From positions 1 through 64,000 of the forward strand of contig CADCVH010000098.1 in assembly GCA_902806085.1 (NCBI GenBank): a stretch of 64,000 nucleotides of DNA, written 5' to 3'. Shown here one piece after another: positions 24,752-33,497 of the stretch; position 1 is the first letter of the stretch, and each line of letters starts with the position of its first letter. The notes beneath the pieces were generated by a model. That model was not told where the DNA came from and made no database searches. It worked only from the letters and a program-made list of their open reading frames with translations. A program made the translations under genes and the position numbers. Source of the stretch: an uncultured Rubrobacteraceae bacterium (GTDB lineage: Bacteria > Actinomycetota > Rubrobacteria > Rubrobacterales > Rubrobacteraceae).

Positions 24752-25744
24752 GTGGAGGAAAAAGAAGACGGTCTGTACAAGATTGGGGAGATCTCGCGGT
24801 TGAGCGGCGTCTCGGTGAAGACCATCCGCCACTACTCCGATGTGGGCGTGCTCCCTCCTTCGGGGGTTACCGAGGCGGGCTACCGGATGTACTCGGGGGC
24901 GGATCGCTCGCGATTGGAGCTGGTGCGCACCTTGAGGGCCGCGGGGTTCGACCTGCCGACCGTAAGGCGCCTCCTCGAGGGGGACGTGGACCCTTCGGAG
25001 GCGCTCGGGCTCCAGGCGGAGGCCGTGGACCTCCAGCTCAGAACCCTGACGCGCCGCCGCGCGCTCCTGCGGTCCGCCCTGGGCGGGGTAGGAGGCCCGG
25101 GCGCCTCCTACCCCGACCGGGCGCGGGCGCTGGGTCTGCTGGAGGCGAGGGAGCGGGAGGCCTTCCTGGCCGAGCACCTGAGGAGGGGCTTCGACGGGGC
25201 GCCCTTGGACCCGGACACGGAAGCCTGGTTCTGGCGGGGGATCGTCTCGGGGATGCCCGACGAGTTGGACGAGGGGCAACTGGAGGCGTGGGCGGAGCTG
25301 GCGCGGCTCGCCTCCGACGGGACATTCGTCGAGGCGATCCAAAAGCAGACGCAACCGGTCCGGGAGGCGGCCGAGGGGGGTTTCGATCCCGCCGGTTGGA
25401 ACAGGGCCACGAAAGCCGCGTTCGACGAAGCCGCGCGGGCCGTGCGGGAGGGACGCCCGCCGACCGGGGCGCGCGAGCAAGGCGTGGTGGCGGACTGGGT
25501 CGGGGCCTCAGCGCGGGCCTTGGGCAGGCAAGACGACCCGCGCTTTGCCGGGTGGATTCTCTCCCACTACGAGCGGACCCACGATCCGCGCATGGAGCGC
25601 TACTGGGAGCTGATGGCCACCATCAAGAGGTGGGAGTACGACCCGGCCGTCGCGGAGGCCTACCGGTGGCTCATCGAGGGACTGCGCCGGCGGATCGCGG
25701 AAAGCCGGCGCGCCGACGCCGAGGGGCGTGCGACCCCCGACTAG
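24752..25744 (+). CDS. MerR-family regulator with large C-terminal effector domain
   Basis: A 330-aa MerR protein. The winged helix-turn-helix (KIGEISRLSGVSVKTIRHYSDVGVLP and YRMYSGADRSRLELVRTLRAAGF) is followed by a dimerisation helix and a helical C-terminal domain of about 200 residues (FDPAGWNRATKAAFDEAARAVREGRPP, then DDPRFAGWILSHYERTHDPRMERYW). The latter is reminiscent of drug-sensing helical domains such as TipAS, but I cannot equate them. GTG start after GAAAGG. It is divergent from the L11-like gene, whose promoter holds the presumed operator, and probably activates it. Confidence 0.88.
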   Translation: MEEKEDGLYKIGEISRLSGVSVKTIRHYSDVGVLPPSGVTEAGYRMYSGADRSRLELVRTLRAAGFDLPTVRRLLEGDVDPSEALGLQAEAVDLQLRTLTRRRALLRSALGGVGGPGASYPDRARALGLLEAREREAFLAEHLRRGFDGAPLDPDTEAWFWRGIVSGMPDELDEGQLEAWAELARLASDGTFVEAIQKQTQPVREAAEGGFDPAGWNRATKAAFDEAARAVREGRPPTGAREQGVVADWVGASARALGRQDDPRFAGWILSHYERTHDPRMERYWELMATIKRWEYDPAVAEAYRWLIEGLRRRIAESRRADAEGRATPD

Positions 25745-25946
25745 ATTCGCGGACAGCCCTAGACGGATCCGCCGGCCGGGGGTACCGCCCTGCGCGCCCG
25801 TTACGAGGCTGCGCCGATCGTCTTTGAGGTCTTGCACGCTGAACCTGATGACGACGAACTCCTCCTCGATGTCGACGCCGTCGAGGGTAATCGTCGCGTC
25901 GTCCGTTGTCTGGGTCCGGTTCACCTTCTCTCCCGAGCCGGGTTCC
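25742..25946 (-). pseudogene. Fragment resembling an extracytoplasmic anti-sigma-like domain
   Basis: The minus strand reads EKVNRTQTTDDATITLDGVDI followed by EEEFVVIRFSVQDLK, a strand-rich pattern seen in the external domains of DUF4179/DUF4352-type anti-sigma-like proteins. It has no start, is bounded upstream by a stop at 25947, and runs into the end of the MerR gene. Probably a residue of a deleted gene. Confidence 0.35.
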
Positions 25947-26601
25947 TACGGGCCGCTCGTCGACACTATTGTAATCTCCGTAGCATCCCCTACCTCCCGC
26001 GGCGTGCCCCGTAGCACTTTGGGTGCCAACGCACCTACCGTTGTCAAACGCACTTGTTCACCCGAGCGCGGAAGGCACAAAAGGGCCGCCGAGTATGCGA
26101 AATGGGCCGATGTCGCGAGGCCGCACAATTCGCTTCGGCCCATCCTCGCAGCGCCGAAGGCTCCGGGATCGGCAACCCGATCGGTGACGATCGCGGGACG
26201 TTTTCTGCCACCCGGGCGTCGGATATGTGTGGTGTCGGCTATGGCTAGGTTTGGCCTGCACGACCTGAGCGCCCCTTTCCGCCACCCTCATTGTCAGACG
26301 TTGCCCGACGAAGGAGACCGCTCGCGGACCGCGCCGCCGGGTAAGGATGCCTGAGCCTTGGGGCGAACCTTGCGGCTCTGGAGGCTAATCGGCTATTGCG
26401 CCGCCTGTTAGGTTGGCGACCGTGGCCCGAGGATCTGGCCCTCCGACGCTGCACGCGAGGACGCTCGTCGGCGTATCCGCCTCCGTTTCGTCGCCGGAGA
26501 TGGGTCTCCGGAGGAAGTCCGCGCGGGTCTTCTTTAAAGACCCTAGTCTTAAAGACCCTAGTCGCGCGGCGAATCGGCGTTGGCCGCTTCGATCTCCTCG
26601 T
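25947..26601. other. 655-bp stretch without a gene; contains repeats
   Basis: No ORF here looks like a protein. It holds a long imperfect inverted repeat (26096-26150: TGCGA, TGGGCCGA and their complements) and a perfect tandem 15-bp repeat at its end (26534-26563). Lower GC patches suggest non-coding or decayed DNA. Confidence 0.45.
26534..26563. repeat. Tandem 15-bp direct repeat
   Basis: TTAAAGACCCTAGTC occurs twice head to tail, 38 bases beyond the stop codon of the AraC-family gene. Confidence 0.7.
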
Positions 26602-27501
26602 TCAGGCTCCTTGCCGCAGGAGGGAAGCCTTGAGGTTTTCGGCGTCGCGAAGGGGCGGCGCGCCGAAGAGGCGTCCGTACTCGCGGCTGAACTGAGAAGG
26701 GCTCTCGTAGCCGACGCTGAAGCCCGCTGCGGCGGCGTCGAGCGAGGAGCCCAGGATCAGGCGCCGGGCCTCCTGCAGCCTGAGGCGCTTCTGGTACTGC
26801 AGCGGGCTCATGGAGGTGACGGCCTTGAAGTGGTGGTGCAGCGCCGAAGAGCTCATGCGGGCCTCCGACGCCACGGTCTCCGCGCGGAACGGCTCGCGGT
26901 AGTGGGTCTTGATCCAGCCGATCGCCCGGTTGACCTGTCCCAGTTTGCCGTCGGTGAGGGCGATCTGCCTTAGCGTCCGGGCCTGCTCCCCGGTCAGAAG
27001 CCGGTAGAGGATCTCGCGCTCCACGAGGGGCGCCAGGACGCCCACGTCCCGTGGCGCCGCGAGCAGCCGGAGGAGCCGGACGGCCGCGTCCAGAAGGTCT
27101 GGGTCGGCCGGGCTCAACGTCAGGCCCGGACCCGAACGCCGGCCGTTCGGCGCGTCCAGGCCCGCTTCGACCAGCAACTCGCCGAGCACGGCCACGTCGA
27201 GATCTAGCCGGAAGCACAAATAGGGTGTCTGCGGGTCGGCCTCCAAGACCTGGCCGACCACCGGCAGGTCGACCGAGACGACCAGGTACTGGTCCCGGTC
27301 GTAGAGGTAGACCTCTTCGTCCAGCAGCACGCGCTTCTTGCCCTGGGCGACGATACAGAGGGCCGGCTCGTGGAGCGTGTGCAGGGGTTCTGTCGGGTGC
27401 GAGGCACGGATCACGGAAAGTCGCGGTATCTCCGTCGGGCGGACGCCGTCTTCGGTGGCGTACCGGCCGAGCAGCGAGGCCAGCTCGTCTTGTTGGTTCA
27501 T
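26602..27501 (-). CDS. AraC-family regulator with N-terminal cupin domain
   Basis: A 299-aa regulator of the YqhC-like AraC_N group. A cupin-type effector domain occupies about residues 25-170 (PALCIVAQGKKRVLLDEEVYLYDRDQYLVV), then two AraC helix-turn-helices (ETVASEARMSSSALHHHFKAV and AAGFSVGYESPSQFSREYGRLFG). This group commonly controls an adjacent aldehyde or short-chain reductase. A short-chain dehydrogenase lies divergently 340 bp away and is the likely target. ATG at 27501 preceded by GGGAGAGGG. Confidence 0.9.
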   Translation of the reverse strand: MNQQDELASLLGRYATEDGVRPTEIPRLSVIRASHPTEPLHTLHEPALCIVAQGKKRVLLDEEVYLYDRDQYLVVSVDLPVVGQVLEADPQTPYLCFRLDLDVAVLGELLVEAGLDAPNGRRSGPGLTLSPADPDLLDAAVRLLRLLAAPRDVGVLAPLVEREILYRLLTGEQARTLRQIALTDGKLGQVNRAIGWIKTHYREPFRAETVASEARMSSSALHHHFKAVTSMSPLQYQKRLRLQEARRLILGSSLDAAAAGFSVGYESPSQFSREYGRLFGAPPLRDAENLKASLLRQGA

Positions 27502-27840
27502 TCTCCCTCTCCCGTCAGGCGCGAAAACGTCGTGATCACGATCCTAATGTAACGTCTCTGGACCCAACGCAGCCGTCCAAACACCGCAATACCGGAAAAT
27601 CGTGCAAGAATCGCGCAACTTTGATCGATCCCTCGCCGCCTTCGGGACCTATCGTAAGGCTCGTGACCGATTTCTACCGGCGCCGAAGAGAGGGGACGCC
27701 ACTAGAAGCAAAGGTGCGGTTGCCGGGCCCTGTCGCGTTTCCCGAAGCGCTCCCGTCGCACCCCTTCCACGCCCCGATGCAACCTTCGAAAGCGGTAACA
27801 CCGGGGAAAACGAGCAAACCGGCCAAGGAAGAAGGCAAAG
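27502..27840. other. Divergent control region between AraC regulator and SDR gene
   Basis: 339 bp without a protein-like ORF. TGCAAGAATCGCGCAACT near 27605 is the only motif I would test as an AraC-type half-site pair. No terminator or RNA structure is obvious. Confidence 0.35.
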
Positions 27841-28575
27841 ATGCCAGATACAGAAGGAAAAGTCGTGGTCGTCACGGGTGCCAGCAGCGGGATCGGCGAG
27901 GCCATCGCCACCGAGCTCGGCAAGGCCGGAGCTACGGTGGTGCTCGGGGCGCGTCGGCTCGACCGGCTCGGGGCGACGGTCGCGGGGATAGAGGCCGCGG
28001 GCGGGACGGCGCGCGCCCGCAAGCTCGACGTCACCGTACGCGAGGACGTGGAGGCTCTCGTCGCCGAAGCCAACGAAGAGTTCGGCCGCGTGGACGTCTT
28101 GGTCAACAACGCCGGGGTTATGCCCCTCTCGCCCCTGCGGGAGCTCAAGGTCGACGAGTGGGACCGCATGATCGACGTCAACGTGCGCGGCGTCCTGTAC
28201 GGTATCGCAGCCGTCCTGCCCATCATGGAGAAGCAGGGGCACGGCCACGTGATCAACATCGCCTCGATCGGCGCCCACAGGGTCTCGCCGACCGCCGCCG
28301 TCTATTCCGGGACCAAGTTCGCCGTCTGGGCGATCTCAGACGGGCTGCAGCAGGAGACGGACACGCTCAGGGTCACGGTCGTCTCGCCCGGGGTGGTTAC
28401 CTCAGAACTCGCCGAAAGCATCACCGACGAGGCGACCCGCGGCGTGATGGCCGAGTACCGCCGGGTCGCCATAGGACCGGACGCGATCGCCCGGGCCGTG
28501 ATCTACGCCATGGAGCAACCCGAGGACGTGGACGTGCGCGAGATCATCATCGGCCCGACGGCCAGCTCCAACTGA
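27841..28575 (+). CDS. Short-chain dehydrogenase/reductase
   Basis: A classical 244-aa SDR. The cofactor loop TGASSGIGEA (residues 12-21), an Arg-rich segment after beta-2 (GARRLDRL) that favours NADP, NNAG, and the catalytic Ser/Tyr/Lys in INIASIGAH and AVYSGTKFA are all present. The closest style is the YdfG/clavulanate-dehydrogenase-like group that reduces 3-hydroxyacids or aldehydes. ATG preceded by AAGGAAGAAGGC. Probably under the divergent AraC regulator. Confidence 0.9.
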   Translation: MPDTEGKVVVVTGASSGIGEAIATELGKAGATVVLGARRLDRLGATVAGIEAAGGTARARKLDVTVREDVEALVAEANEEFGRVDVLVNNAGVMPLSPLRELKVDEWDRMIDVNVRGVLYGIAAVLPIMEKQGHGHVINIASIGAHRVSPTAAVYSGTKFAVWAISDGLQQETDTLRVTVVSPGVVTSELAESITDEATRGVMAEYRRVAIGPDAIARAVIYAMEQPEDVDVREIIIGPTASSN

Positions 28576-28622
28576 TTTCCGACGATCAGGCCCCAAGGGC
28601 AACTCGTAGAAGGGCCTGCATG

Positions 28623-29426
28623 CTAGCTCAACACGTCCCGACGGACGAAGACGGCCCACGCGGCCAGTAGGGAGACGCCGGCCCAGGCGGCGCTGACCCA
28701 CACGGACGCGACGATCGGGGCCCAATCGATGGGCTCGCGCATGAGGTTCAGCCAGGCGGAGAACTGCTCCGTCAGGAGGTAGGGGTCCAAGACGCCGCCG
28801 AGGCCCAAAGAGGAGACGAGTTGCAAAAGCAGGATGAGCACCACGCCGCCGACCACGGAGGCGACGCTGTTCTGGGTTGCGACGGAGAGCAGGAGGGCGA
28901 AGGCGGCGAGGGCCAGCAGGGGCAGCGCCACGAGGCCGGCTCCGAGCACGATCAGGGCGAGCACCTGACCTACCGGGATCGGCGCCCCCCCGAGCCCCGC
29001 GAGCGGCCGGAACCCAATGGCCAGCCACCCGGCCGCCAACCCCACCCCGACGAACACCCCGACCACGGCCAGGGTGTAGAGTCCCACCGCCGCCGCCTTC
29101 GACCAGAACAGCCCCGAGCGCCCCACGCTGCGCCCCAGAATCGTCTTTAGCGTGCCACCCGAGACCTCGCCGGCGACGGCGTCCCCGGCCACGAGCACCG
29201 TCAGCAGCGGCAGTAGCACCACCGACCCGAACGCCAGGGTGACGAGCGGTATTACCAGCCCGTTCCCAAGCAATTGGGCGGCGAACGGCGCCTCCCCCGC
29301 CTCCGGCCCGCCCCCGATGATCTCCACGGCGGCCAGAAAGACGAGCGGCACCAGCGCCGCCGACCCGAGCCCGAGAAACGTCCGCCGCTGGCGCAGCAGC
29401 TTGAAGACTTCCCAACGGACCATCAT
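28623..29426 (-). CDS. ABC-2 type transporter permease
   Basis: A 267-aa membrane protein with six hydrophobic helices typical of ABC-2 permeases: KLLRQRRTFLGLGSA before helix 1, a VAGDAVAGEVSGGTLKTIL signature after helix 2, and a long final helical pair. The start is reset from 29777 to the ATG pair at 29426/29423, which overlaps the stop of the ATPase gene as AATGATG. It forms the membrane half of an exporter with the upstream ATPase. Confidence 0.88.
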   Translation of the reverse strand: MMVRWEVFKLLRQRRTFLGLGSAALVPLVFLAAVEIIGGGPEAGEAPFAAQLLGNGLVIPLVTLAFGSVVLLPLLTVLVAGDAVAGEVSGGTLKTILGRSVGRSGLFWSKAAAVGLYTLAVVGVFVGVGLAAGWLAIGFRPLAGLGGAPIPVGQVLALIVLGAGLVALPLLALAAFALLLSVATQNSVASVVGGVVLILLLQLVSSLGLGGVLDPYLLTEQFSAWLNLMREPIDWAPIVASVWVSAAWAGVSLLAAWAVFVRRDVLS

Positions 29427-30409
29427 TCCCCGCCACCTCCGGGGGACCCGCCCTCCGTGAGCCGCAGGAAGAGGTCCTCCAGGCCGGCCCGCTCGGGTAC
29501 CAGGGCCCGCACCTCGACGCCCGCCTCGACGAGGGCGCGCACCACCGGTCCCGCGCCCTCCGGCCCGGTCGTCAGCCGGATCTCTCCGGGCTCCCCTTCG
29601 CCGTCGGCGTTGCGTATCTCGGCGCCCAGGCCGGGGGCCATCAGCGCCCGGCGCGCCGCTTCGGGGTCGTCGGTGAGGAGCCGGTATCCCGGGCGGCCCT
29701 TGGCCCCTTCGAGGACCTCCCGCAGGCCGCCTTCGGCCACCAGGCGGCCCCGGCTTACCACGGCGACCCGGTTGCACAGTTGCTCGATCTCGGACAGCAG
29801 GTGGCTGGAGAGGAAGATGGTCAGCCCCTCCCCGGAGAGCCTGCGCACCAGGGCCCGTATGTCGCGCATCCCCGCCGGGTCCAGGCCGTTCGTCGGCTCG
29901 TCTAGTACGAGGAACTCCGGCTCCCGCAGGAGCGCGGCGGCTATCGCCAGCCGCTGCTTCATCCCCTGGGAGTAGGCCCTTACTTTGTCTTTGGCCCGCC
30001 CCGTAAGCCCCACGGTCTCAAGGACGCCTTCTATCGGCGGGCTGCCCTTCTTGCGCCGGTCGGCGGCGGCCAGGAGCCGCAAATTATCGCGGGCGGAGAG
30101 GTACTCGTAGAGCCCCGGGGCCTCGACGGAGCCCGCCACGCCCGCGCGCGTCTGCGGGCCCGCGGCGGGCCGGCCGAAGAGCCGGATCTCCCCCGAAGTC
30201 GGGCGGACGAGGCCGAGAACAGCGCGTATCGTCGTGCTCTTCCCGCTCCCGTTGGGCCCGAGAAAGCCGTACACGTCGCCCCTGTTTACGGTAAGGCTCA
30301 GGTTCTCGACCGCGACGAAGGAGCCGAACCGCTTGGTAAGCCCGCGCACCTCCAGGGCCGGGGCCCCGGAGGTCGCCGGGGCCCCTTCGGGTTCGGGCGC
30401 CGCGCTCAA
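29423..30409 (-). CDS. ABC transporter ATPase
   Basis: A 328-aa ATPase: Walker A GPNGSGKS, Q-loop region GSVEAPGLYEYLSARDNL, signature YSQGMKQRL, Walker B FLVLDEPTNGLDPAG and H-loop SSHLL, with a C-terminal regulatory extension. It is of the DrrA/CcmA type that pairs with ABC-2 permeases. The TTG at 30409, 4 bases after the upstream gene, is taken as the start because earlier ORF residues overlap that gene; no strong ribosome binding site is visible. Cargo is unknown. Confidence 0.88.
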   Translation of the reverse strand: MSAAPEPEGAPATSGAPALEVRGLTKRFGSFVAVENLSLTVNRGDVYGFLGPNGSGKSTTIRAVLGLVRPTSGEIRLFGRPAAGPQTRAGVAGSVEAPGLYEYLSARDNLRLLAAADRRKKGSPPIEGVLETVGLTGRAKDKVRAYSQGMKQRLAIAAALLREPEFLVLDEPTNGLDPAGMRDIRALVRRLSGEGLTIFLSSHLLSEIEQLCNRVAVVSRGRLVAEGGLREVLEGAKGRPGYRLLTDDPEAARRALMAPGLGAEIRNADGEGEPGEIRLTTGPEGAGPVVRALVEAGVEVRALVPERAGLEDLFLRLTEGGSPGGGGE

Positions 30410-30413
30410 AGGG

Positions 30414-31691
30414 CTACCGGAGTCCCCGGGCCGCCCGCTCGAGCTCCGGGGCCGGGATGCTGCCGGCGAGGGCGTACGAGACCCCGTTATCGCTCCACAC
30501 CAGCGCCGTCCCGACCGGGGTCGAAAACTCCCGCGCCTCAACCCCGCCGCCGAGGTCCACGGTCGGGAGCTGCAGGGCGTCGCCCGTCCCACCCATCTCG
30601 CCGCCCTCGGGTATCGCCGCCCCCGGTATCGCCTGCGGTGTCGCGGCGCCCTCACCGGGCTCCTGCGACAGGACTATCGTTCCCCAGCCCGAGCCGTAGG
30701 CGAGAACCACCCCGCCGCCGGGCGTCAGGTACGTGCCCTCCAGGGAGCGCTCACCCGGCACCTCCCCGAGCCGTCGCACCCCGAAGTTCACGGACTCCCG
30801 GGCTTTCCCGACGCCCGCGACCTCCCGAACCCCGCCGGCCGGGCCGCCTTCGCGCTCCCCGTTCGGGGCCCGGAACTCCGGGTGCTCGCGGTCCGGCTTG
30901 AGGGGCAGCACCTCCGCGCCCGGCGGGGTTTGCAGCTCGAAGCGTTCGGCGGGGACGGGCCCGGGGTCGAAGCCGGAGACCTCGTAGGAGAGCACCGGCT
31001 CCTCCCTCCCGTCGGCGAAGAGCAGGAACCGCAGCGGCAGGTAGGTTTCGGAGTCTACGAGCGCCTGCGCCCGTGAGACCAGCGTGGAGTTCGGCTGCTT
31101 CGGGGTGAGGGTGAGGACGTGGGCCCCGCGGCCTTCCAAGGTCGTCGGCTCCGCCTGGTCGAGGTTGCTCGTCTCCCCGAGTTTGGCGAGCATCTTGTCG
31201 ACCTCCGCCGGGCTCACCGCCTCCCCTGTCTCCTCGGGCCGCGGGTCGCCGTCCGCCCTGCCGGCGCGCAGGGTGTTCGTCGCGCCGTCGTAGAAGGAGA
31301 CCTTCTCGCCGTCCTTGACGAAGACCTTGTCGCCGTTCTCTCCGAGGAGATCGGCCCGGGCGCGGTCCTCGCCGCCGTACCACACGCGGGCGGTCCGCGG
31401 CGCGGAGGCGAGGGCAGGGCCGCTCTCTGCCCCGCCCGCCATCGAGTCGAGGAGTTGCGTGGGGACGAGTTCCTGCTCGACCGTCACGGTGGCGCCGAAC
31501 TCGGGGGGGTCGTCGGCGGCCAGGGCAACCCTGGCGAGGAGCTCGGCGTCCGAGAGCTCCTCCGGCGCGGCCTGGGACGCGGAGATCCGCGTCCCGAGAA
31601 ACACGGCCGCCAACGTCACCAAAGCCGCGACCCCAAGGACCAACACCAACAACCGAGCCGGCTTCCGCCCTGCCCTCGCGTCACTCGCCAT
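30414..31691 (-). CDS. Membrane-anchored LolA/RseB-like protein
   Basis: A 425-aa protein with an N-terminal signal anchor (RLLVLVLGVAALVTLAAVFLG) and an external beta-rich domain. The LolA-type pattern runs from ARVWYGGEDRARADLLGENGDKVFVKDGEKVSFYD to YLPLRFLLFADG and ends near VLSYEVSGFDPGPVP. A second domain of about 130 residues follows. Similar proteins are encoded with ABC-2 exporters in Actinobacteria and may bind lipid or sense envelope stress. ATG 31691 is selected over 31850 because AGGAGGATCACGG precedes it. First gene of a three-gene operon. Confidence 0.82.
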   Translation of the reverse strand: MASDARAGRKPARLLVLVLGVAALVTLAAVFLGTRISASQAAPEELSDAELLARVALAADDPPEFGATVTVEQELVPTQLLDSMAGGAESGPALASAPRTARVWYGGEDRARADLLGENGDKVFVKDGEKVSFYDGATNTLRAGRADGDPRPEETGEAVSPAEVDKMLAKLGETSNLDQAEPTTLEGRGAHVLTLTPKQPNSTLVSRAQALVDSETYLPLRFLLFADGREEPVLSYEVSGFDPGPVPAERFELQTPPGAEVLPLKPDREHPEFRAPNGEREGGPAGGVREVAGVGKARESVNFGVRRLGEVPGERSLEGTYLTPGGGVVLAYGSGWGTIVLSQEPGEGAATPQAIPGAAIPEGGEMGGTGDALQLPTVDLGGGVEAREFSTPVGTALVWSDNGVSYALAGSIPAPELERAARGLR

Positions 31692-31879
31692 CCGTGATCC
31701 TCCTAGCCGACGGCCCCAACCAGGGGCACGCCCGACACGTTTAATTTCCGGTATGCGTGTATACGCGCGGTGACGGACGTGGGTTTCGCCAGCGGGCCCA
31801 GCGACCCGAAAACCCATACGGTCCAGGGCTCCACGTCGGCGTTCGTCCACAGGGAAAGGACGGTCTCGATCGAGAGGCT

Positions 31880-32119
31880 CATCGCGTATCCTTCTTGCGC
31901 TTCCGCGAGCAGACCGGCACGACCCCGCTGCGATGGCTGCACGGCGCCCGAATACGCCAGGCCCAACACCCGCTCGAAACCACGGGCCATCCCGTCGAGC
32001 GGATCGCTGCCCGGGTAGGGTTCGGCTCCCAGACGACCTTCCGCGACCGTTTTAAGAGGATCGTCGGCACCAGCCCGCAGGCCTACCGCCGCGCGTTTCG
32101 GGGTTCACCAGCGCGCTGA
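31880..32119 (+). pseudogene. Remnant of an AraC-type (GlxA-like) regulator
   Basis: The last 75 codons of the ORF read as an AraC helix-turn-helix end: RFREQTGTTPLRWLHGARI, then PVERIAARVGFGSQTTFRDRF and VGTSPQAYRRAF. Upstream residues do not match, and the DJ-1/PfpI-like domain of this group is missing, so only the C-terminus remains. Confidence 0.65.
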
Positions 32120-32302
32120 CCTTGCGATCCGTTGTGCGTGGCAGGCGACGGGTACTGCGACAACTCGGCCTACTCCCGTCGCGAAGCAGCCCGCGGTAGG
32201 GGACGCACAGACGTAACCCGGCGCTAGGAATTCCGGGAACCCTCTCGGGGCAAAGCTCCGAGAACTCCTACCTTCTCCGAGCTTCGGTGGATAAGGACGC
32301 GC

Positions 32303-33097
32303 TTACGGTCTTGGCGCCCAGGCGCCCACCATCTCGGGGGCCTTGCCCACCCCGCCTGAGGCCACCATCTCCTCGCGCAGCCTCCCGGCCAGGGTCTCGA
32401 CGCCCACCTCCTCGGCCGTGGCGATGCCGAACCTTTCCACCAGCGGCAGGAGTGTCCTCAGCGTCTCGGCGGCGAACTCGTACCCGCCCCACCGCGGCTC
32501 CCCGCCCACCGGCGCGTTCAGCTCCATCCTCGGTTCCGGCAGCCCCGCTTCCAGGAACGCGCCGCGGAGCTTGAAGCCCATCTCGGTCTCCACGCCCGCC
32601 CGCTCCAGGGCGGCCGCGATCCAGCCGAGCGCGTTATCCCACAGCGGCGTGGGCGGGAAGGCGACCATCGAGCGGGACGTGACGTTGTACTCCTGGCAAG
32701 CGACGATGCCGCCGCCTCGCACCATGGCGGCCACCGAGCGCAGCGTTTCGGCCGGCTCCGGCTGGTGCATGAGCACGAGGCGACCGCGGCGTCGAAGCCG
32801 CGGTCCGGCCCCAGCGCGCCGGCGTCGCCCTCGACGAACGTGACGTTGGTCGAGCCGGCCTGGAGGGCACGGGCGCGCCCTCTCGAGCACCTCGGGGTTG
32901 CTGTCGACCCCGACCACGCTGCCCGAAGGTCCCACCATCTCGGCGGCCAGGAGCGCCACGCCACCCGCCCCTGCGCCGACGTCGAGGACCCTCATGCCCG
33001 GCCCGAGACCCGCCTGCTCGAACAGGCGCCGCGTGAAAGGCGCGTAGAGGCCGGACTGGCGGATAAGGCGCTCGATCTCGGCCTCGCTCCGGCCCAT
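32303..33097 (-). CDS. SAM-dependent methyltransferase with an internal compensated frameshift
   Basis: A 264-aa class I methyltransferase with SAM motif I VLDVGAGAGGVALLAAEMVG and an N-terminal MGRSEAEIERLIRQSG lead. From about 32880 to 32790 the reading frame shifts by one base: the expected STNVTFVEGDAGALG and FDAAV (motif II) lie in the next frame, while the annotated frame gives a run of Arg/Gly/Pro. A second shift restores the frame at RLVLMHQPEPAETLR. The ORF is open throughout, but about 33 residues including the adenine-binding acid are scrambled. ATG 33097 is preferred over 33301. Confidence 0.7.
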   Translation of the reverse strand: MGRSEAEIERLIRQSGLYAPFTRRLFEQAGLGPGMRVLDVGAGAGGVALLAAEMVGPSGSVVGVDSNPEVLERARPCPPGRLDQRHVRRGRRRRAGAGPRLRRRGRLVLMHQPEPAETLRSVAAMVRGGGIVACQEYNVTSRSMVAFPPTPLWDNALGWIAAALERAGVETEMGFKLRGAFLEAGLPEPRMELNAPVGGEPRWGGYEFAAETLRTLLPLVERFGIATAEEVGVETLAGRLREEMVASGGVGKAPEMVGAWAPRP

Positions 33098-33284
33098 AGC
33101 GCAAGCATCGCCCGTTCTCCCGACCGTCGGCCCGGTCCCCCCGGCCGGTGCGCCTTCGTCCGCGTTCAATACCCTGCCCTTCCCTAGCCATCGGGGCAGC
33201 CTACCCTCGAGGTGGGGCGCGGCGTATCGTCCAAAGAGCGTATTCTTGGAACCTCCTCGGCGAACTTCCGATAACGGCCCTTCT

Positions 33285-33418
33285 CTAGGGCTTGTCCGCA
33301 AAGCCTCTAACAGTGGCGTCGGGTGGCGACCAGGTACGAAAAGCGGGCCGAGAATTGCCCAGCTATGCTGGTGTTGGCCGTCACCATTCTATGGCTGCGG
33401 TTTGCGGACACGTCCTAG
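33285..33418. mobile_element. MITE-like element, about 134 bp
   Basis: CTAGGGCTTGTCCGCAAAGCC at the left end and CGGTTTGCGGACACGTCCTAG at the right end are inverted repeats matching at 17 of 21 positions. The interior has no ORF. Such TGTCCGCAAA ends occur in IS5-like elements, so this is probably a non-autonomous derivative or solo remnant. No clear target duplication is visible. Confidence 0.55.
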
Positions 33419-33435
33419 GACGTACGGTGAATAGG
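33417..33435. repeat. Dispersed intergenic repeat, copy 2
   Basis: AGGACGTACGGTGAATAGG abuts the right end of the MITE-like element and matches 36654-36672 at 18 of 19 positions. Confidence 0.55.
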
Positions 33436-33497
33436 GGCGGGAGGGAGGCCCGAGGCGCTCCCGAAGGACGCCCAGGCCCGTGTTCCTTCTACTGGCT

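Noticed and set aside
25728-26354. Plus-strand ORF after the MerR gene
   Set aside because: Ser/Arg/Pro-rich, overlaps the MerR stop, and is antisense to the anti-sigma-like fragment.
30680-31691. Lipoprotein assignment for the LolA-like protein
   Set aside because: The N-terminal helix is followed by GTRISASQAA with no cysteine, so it is a signal anchor or cleaved signal, not a lipobox.
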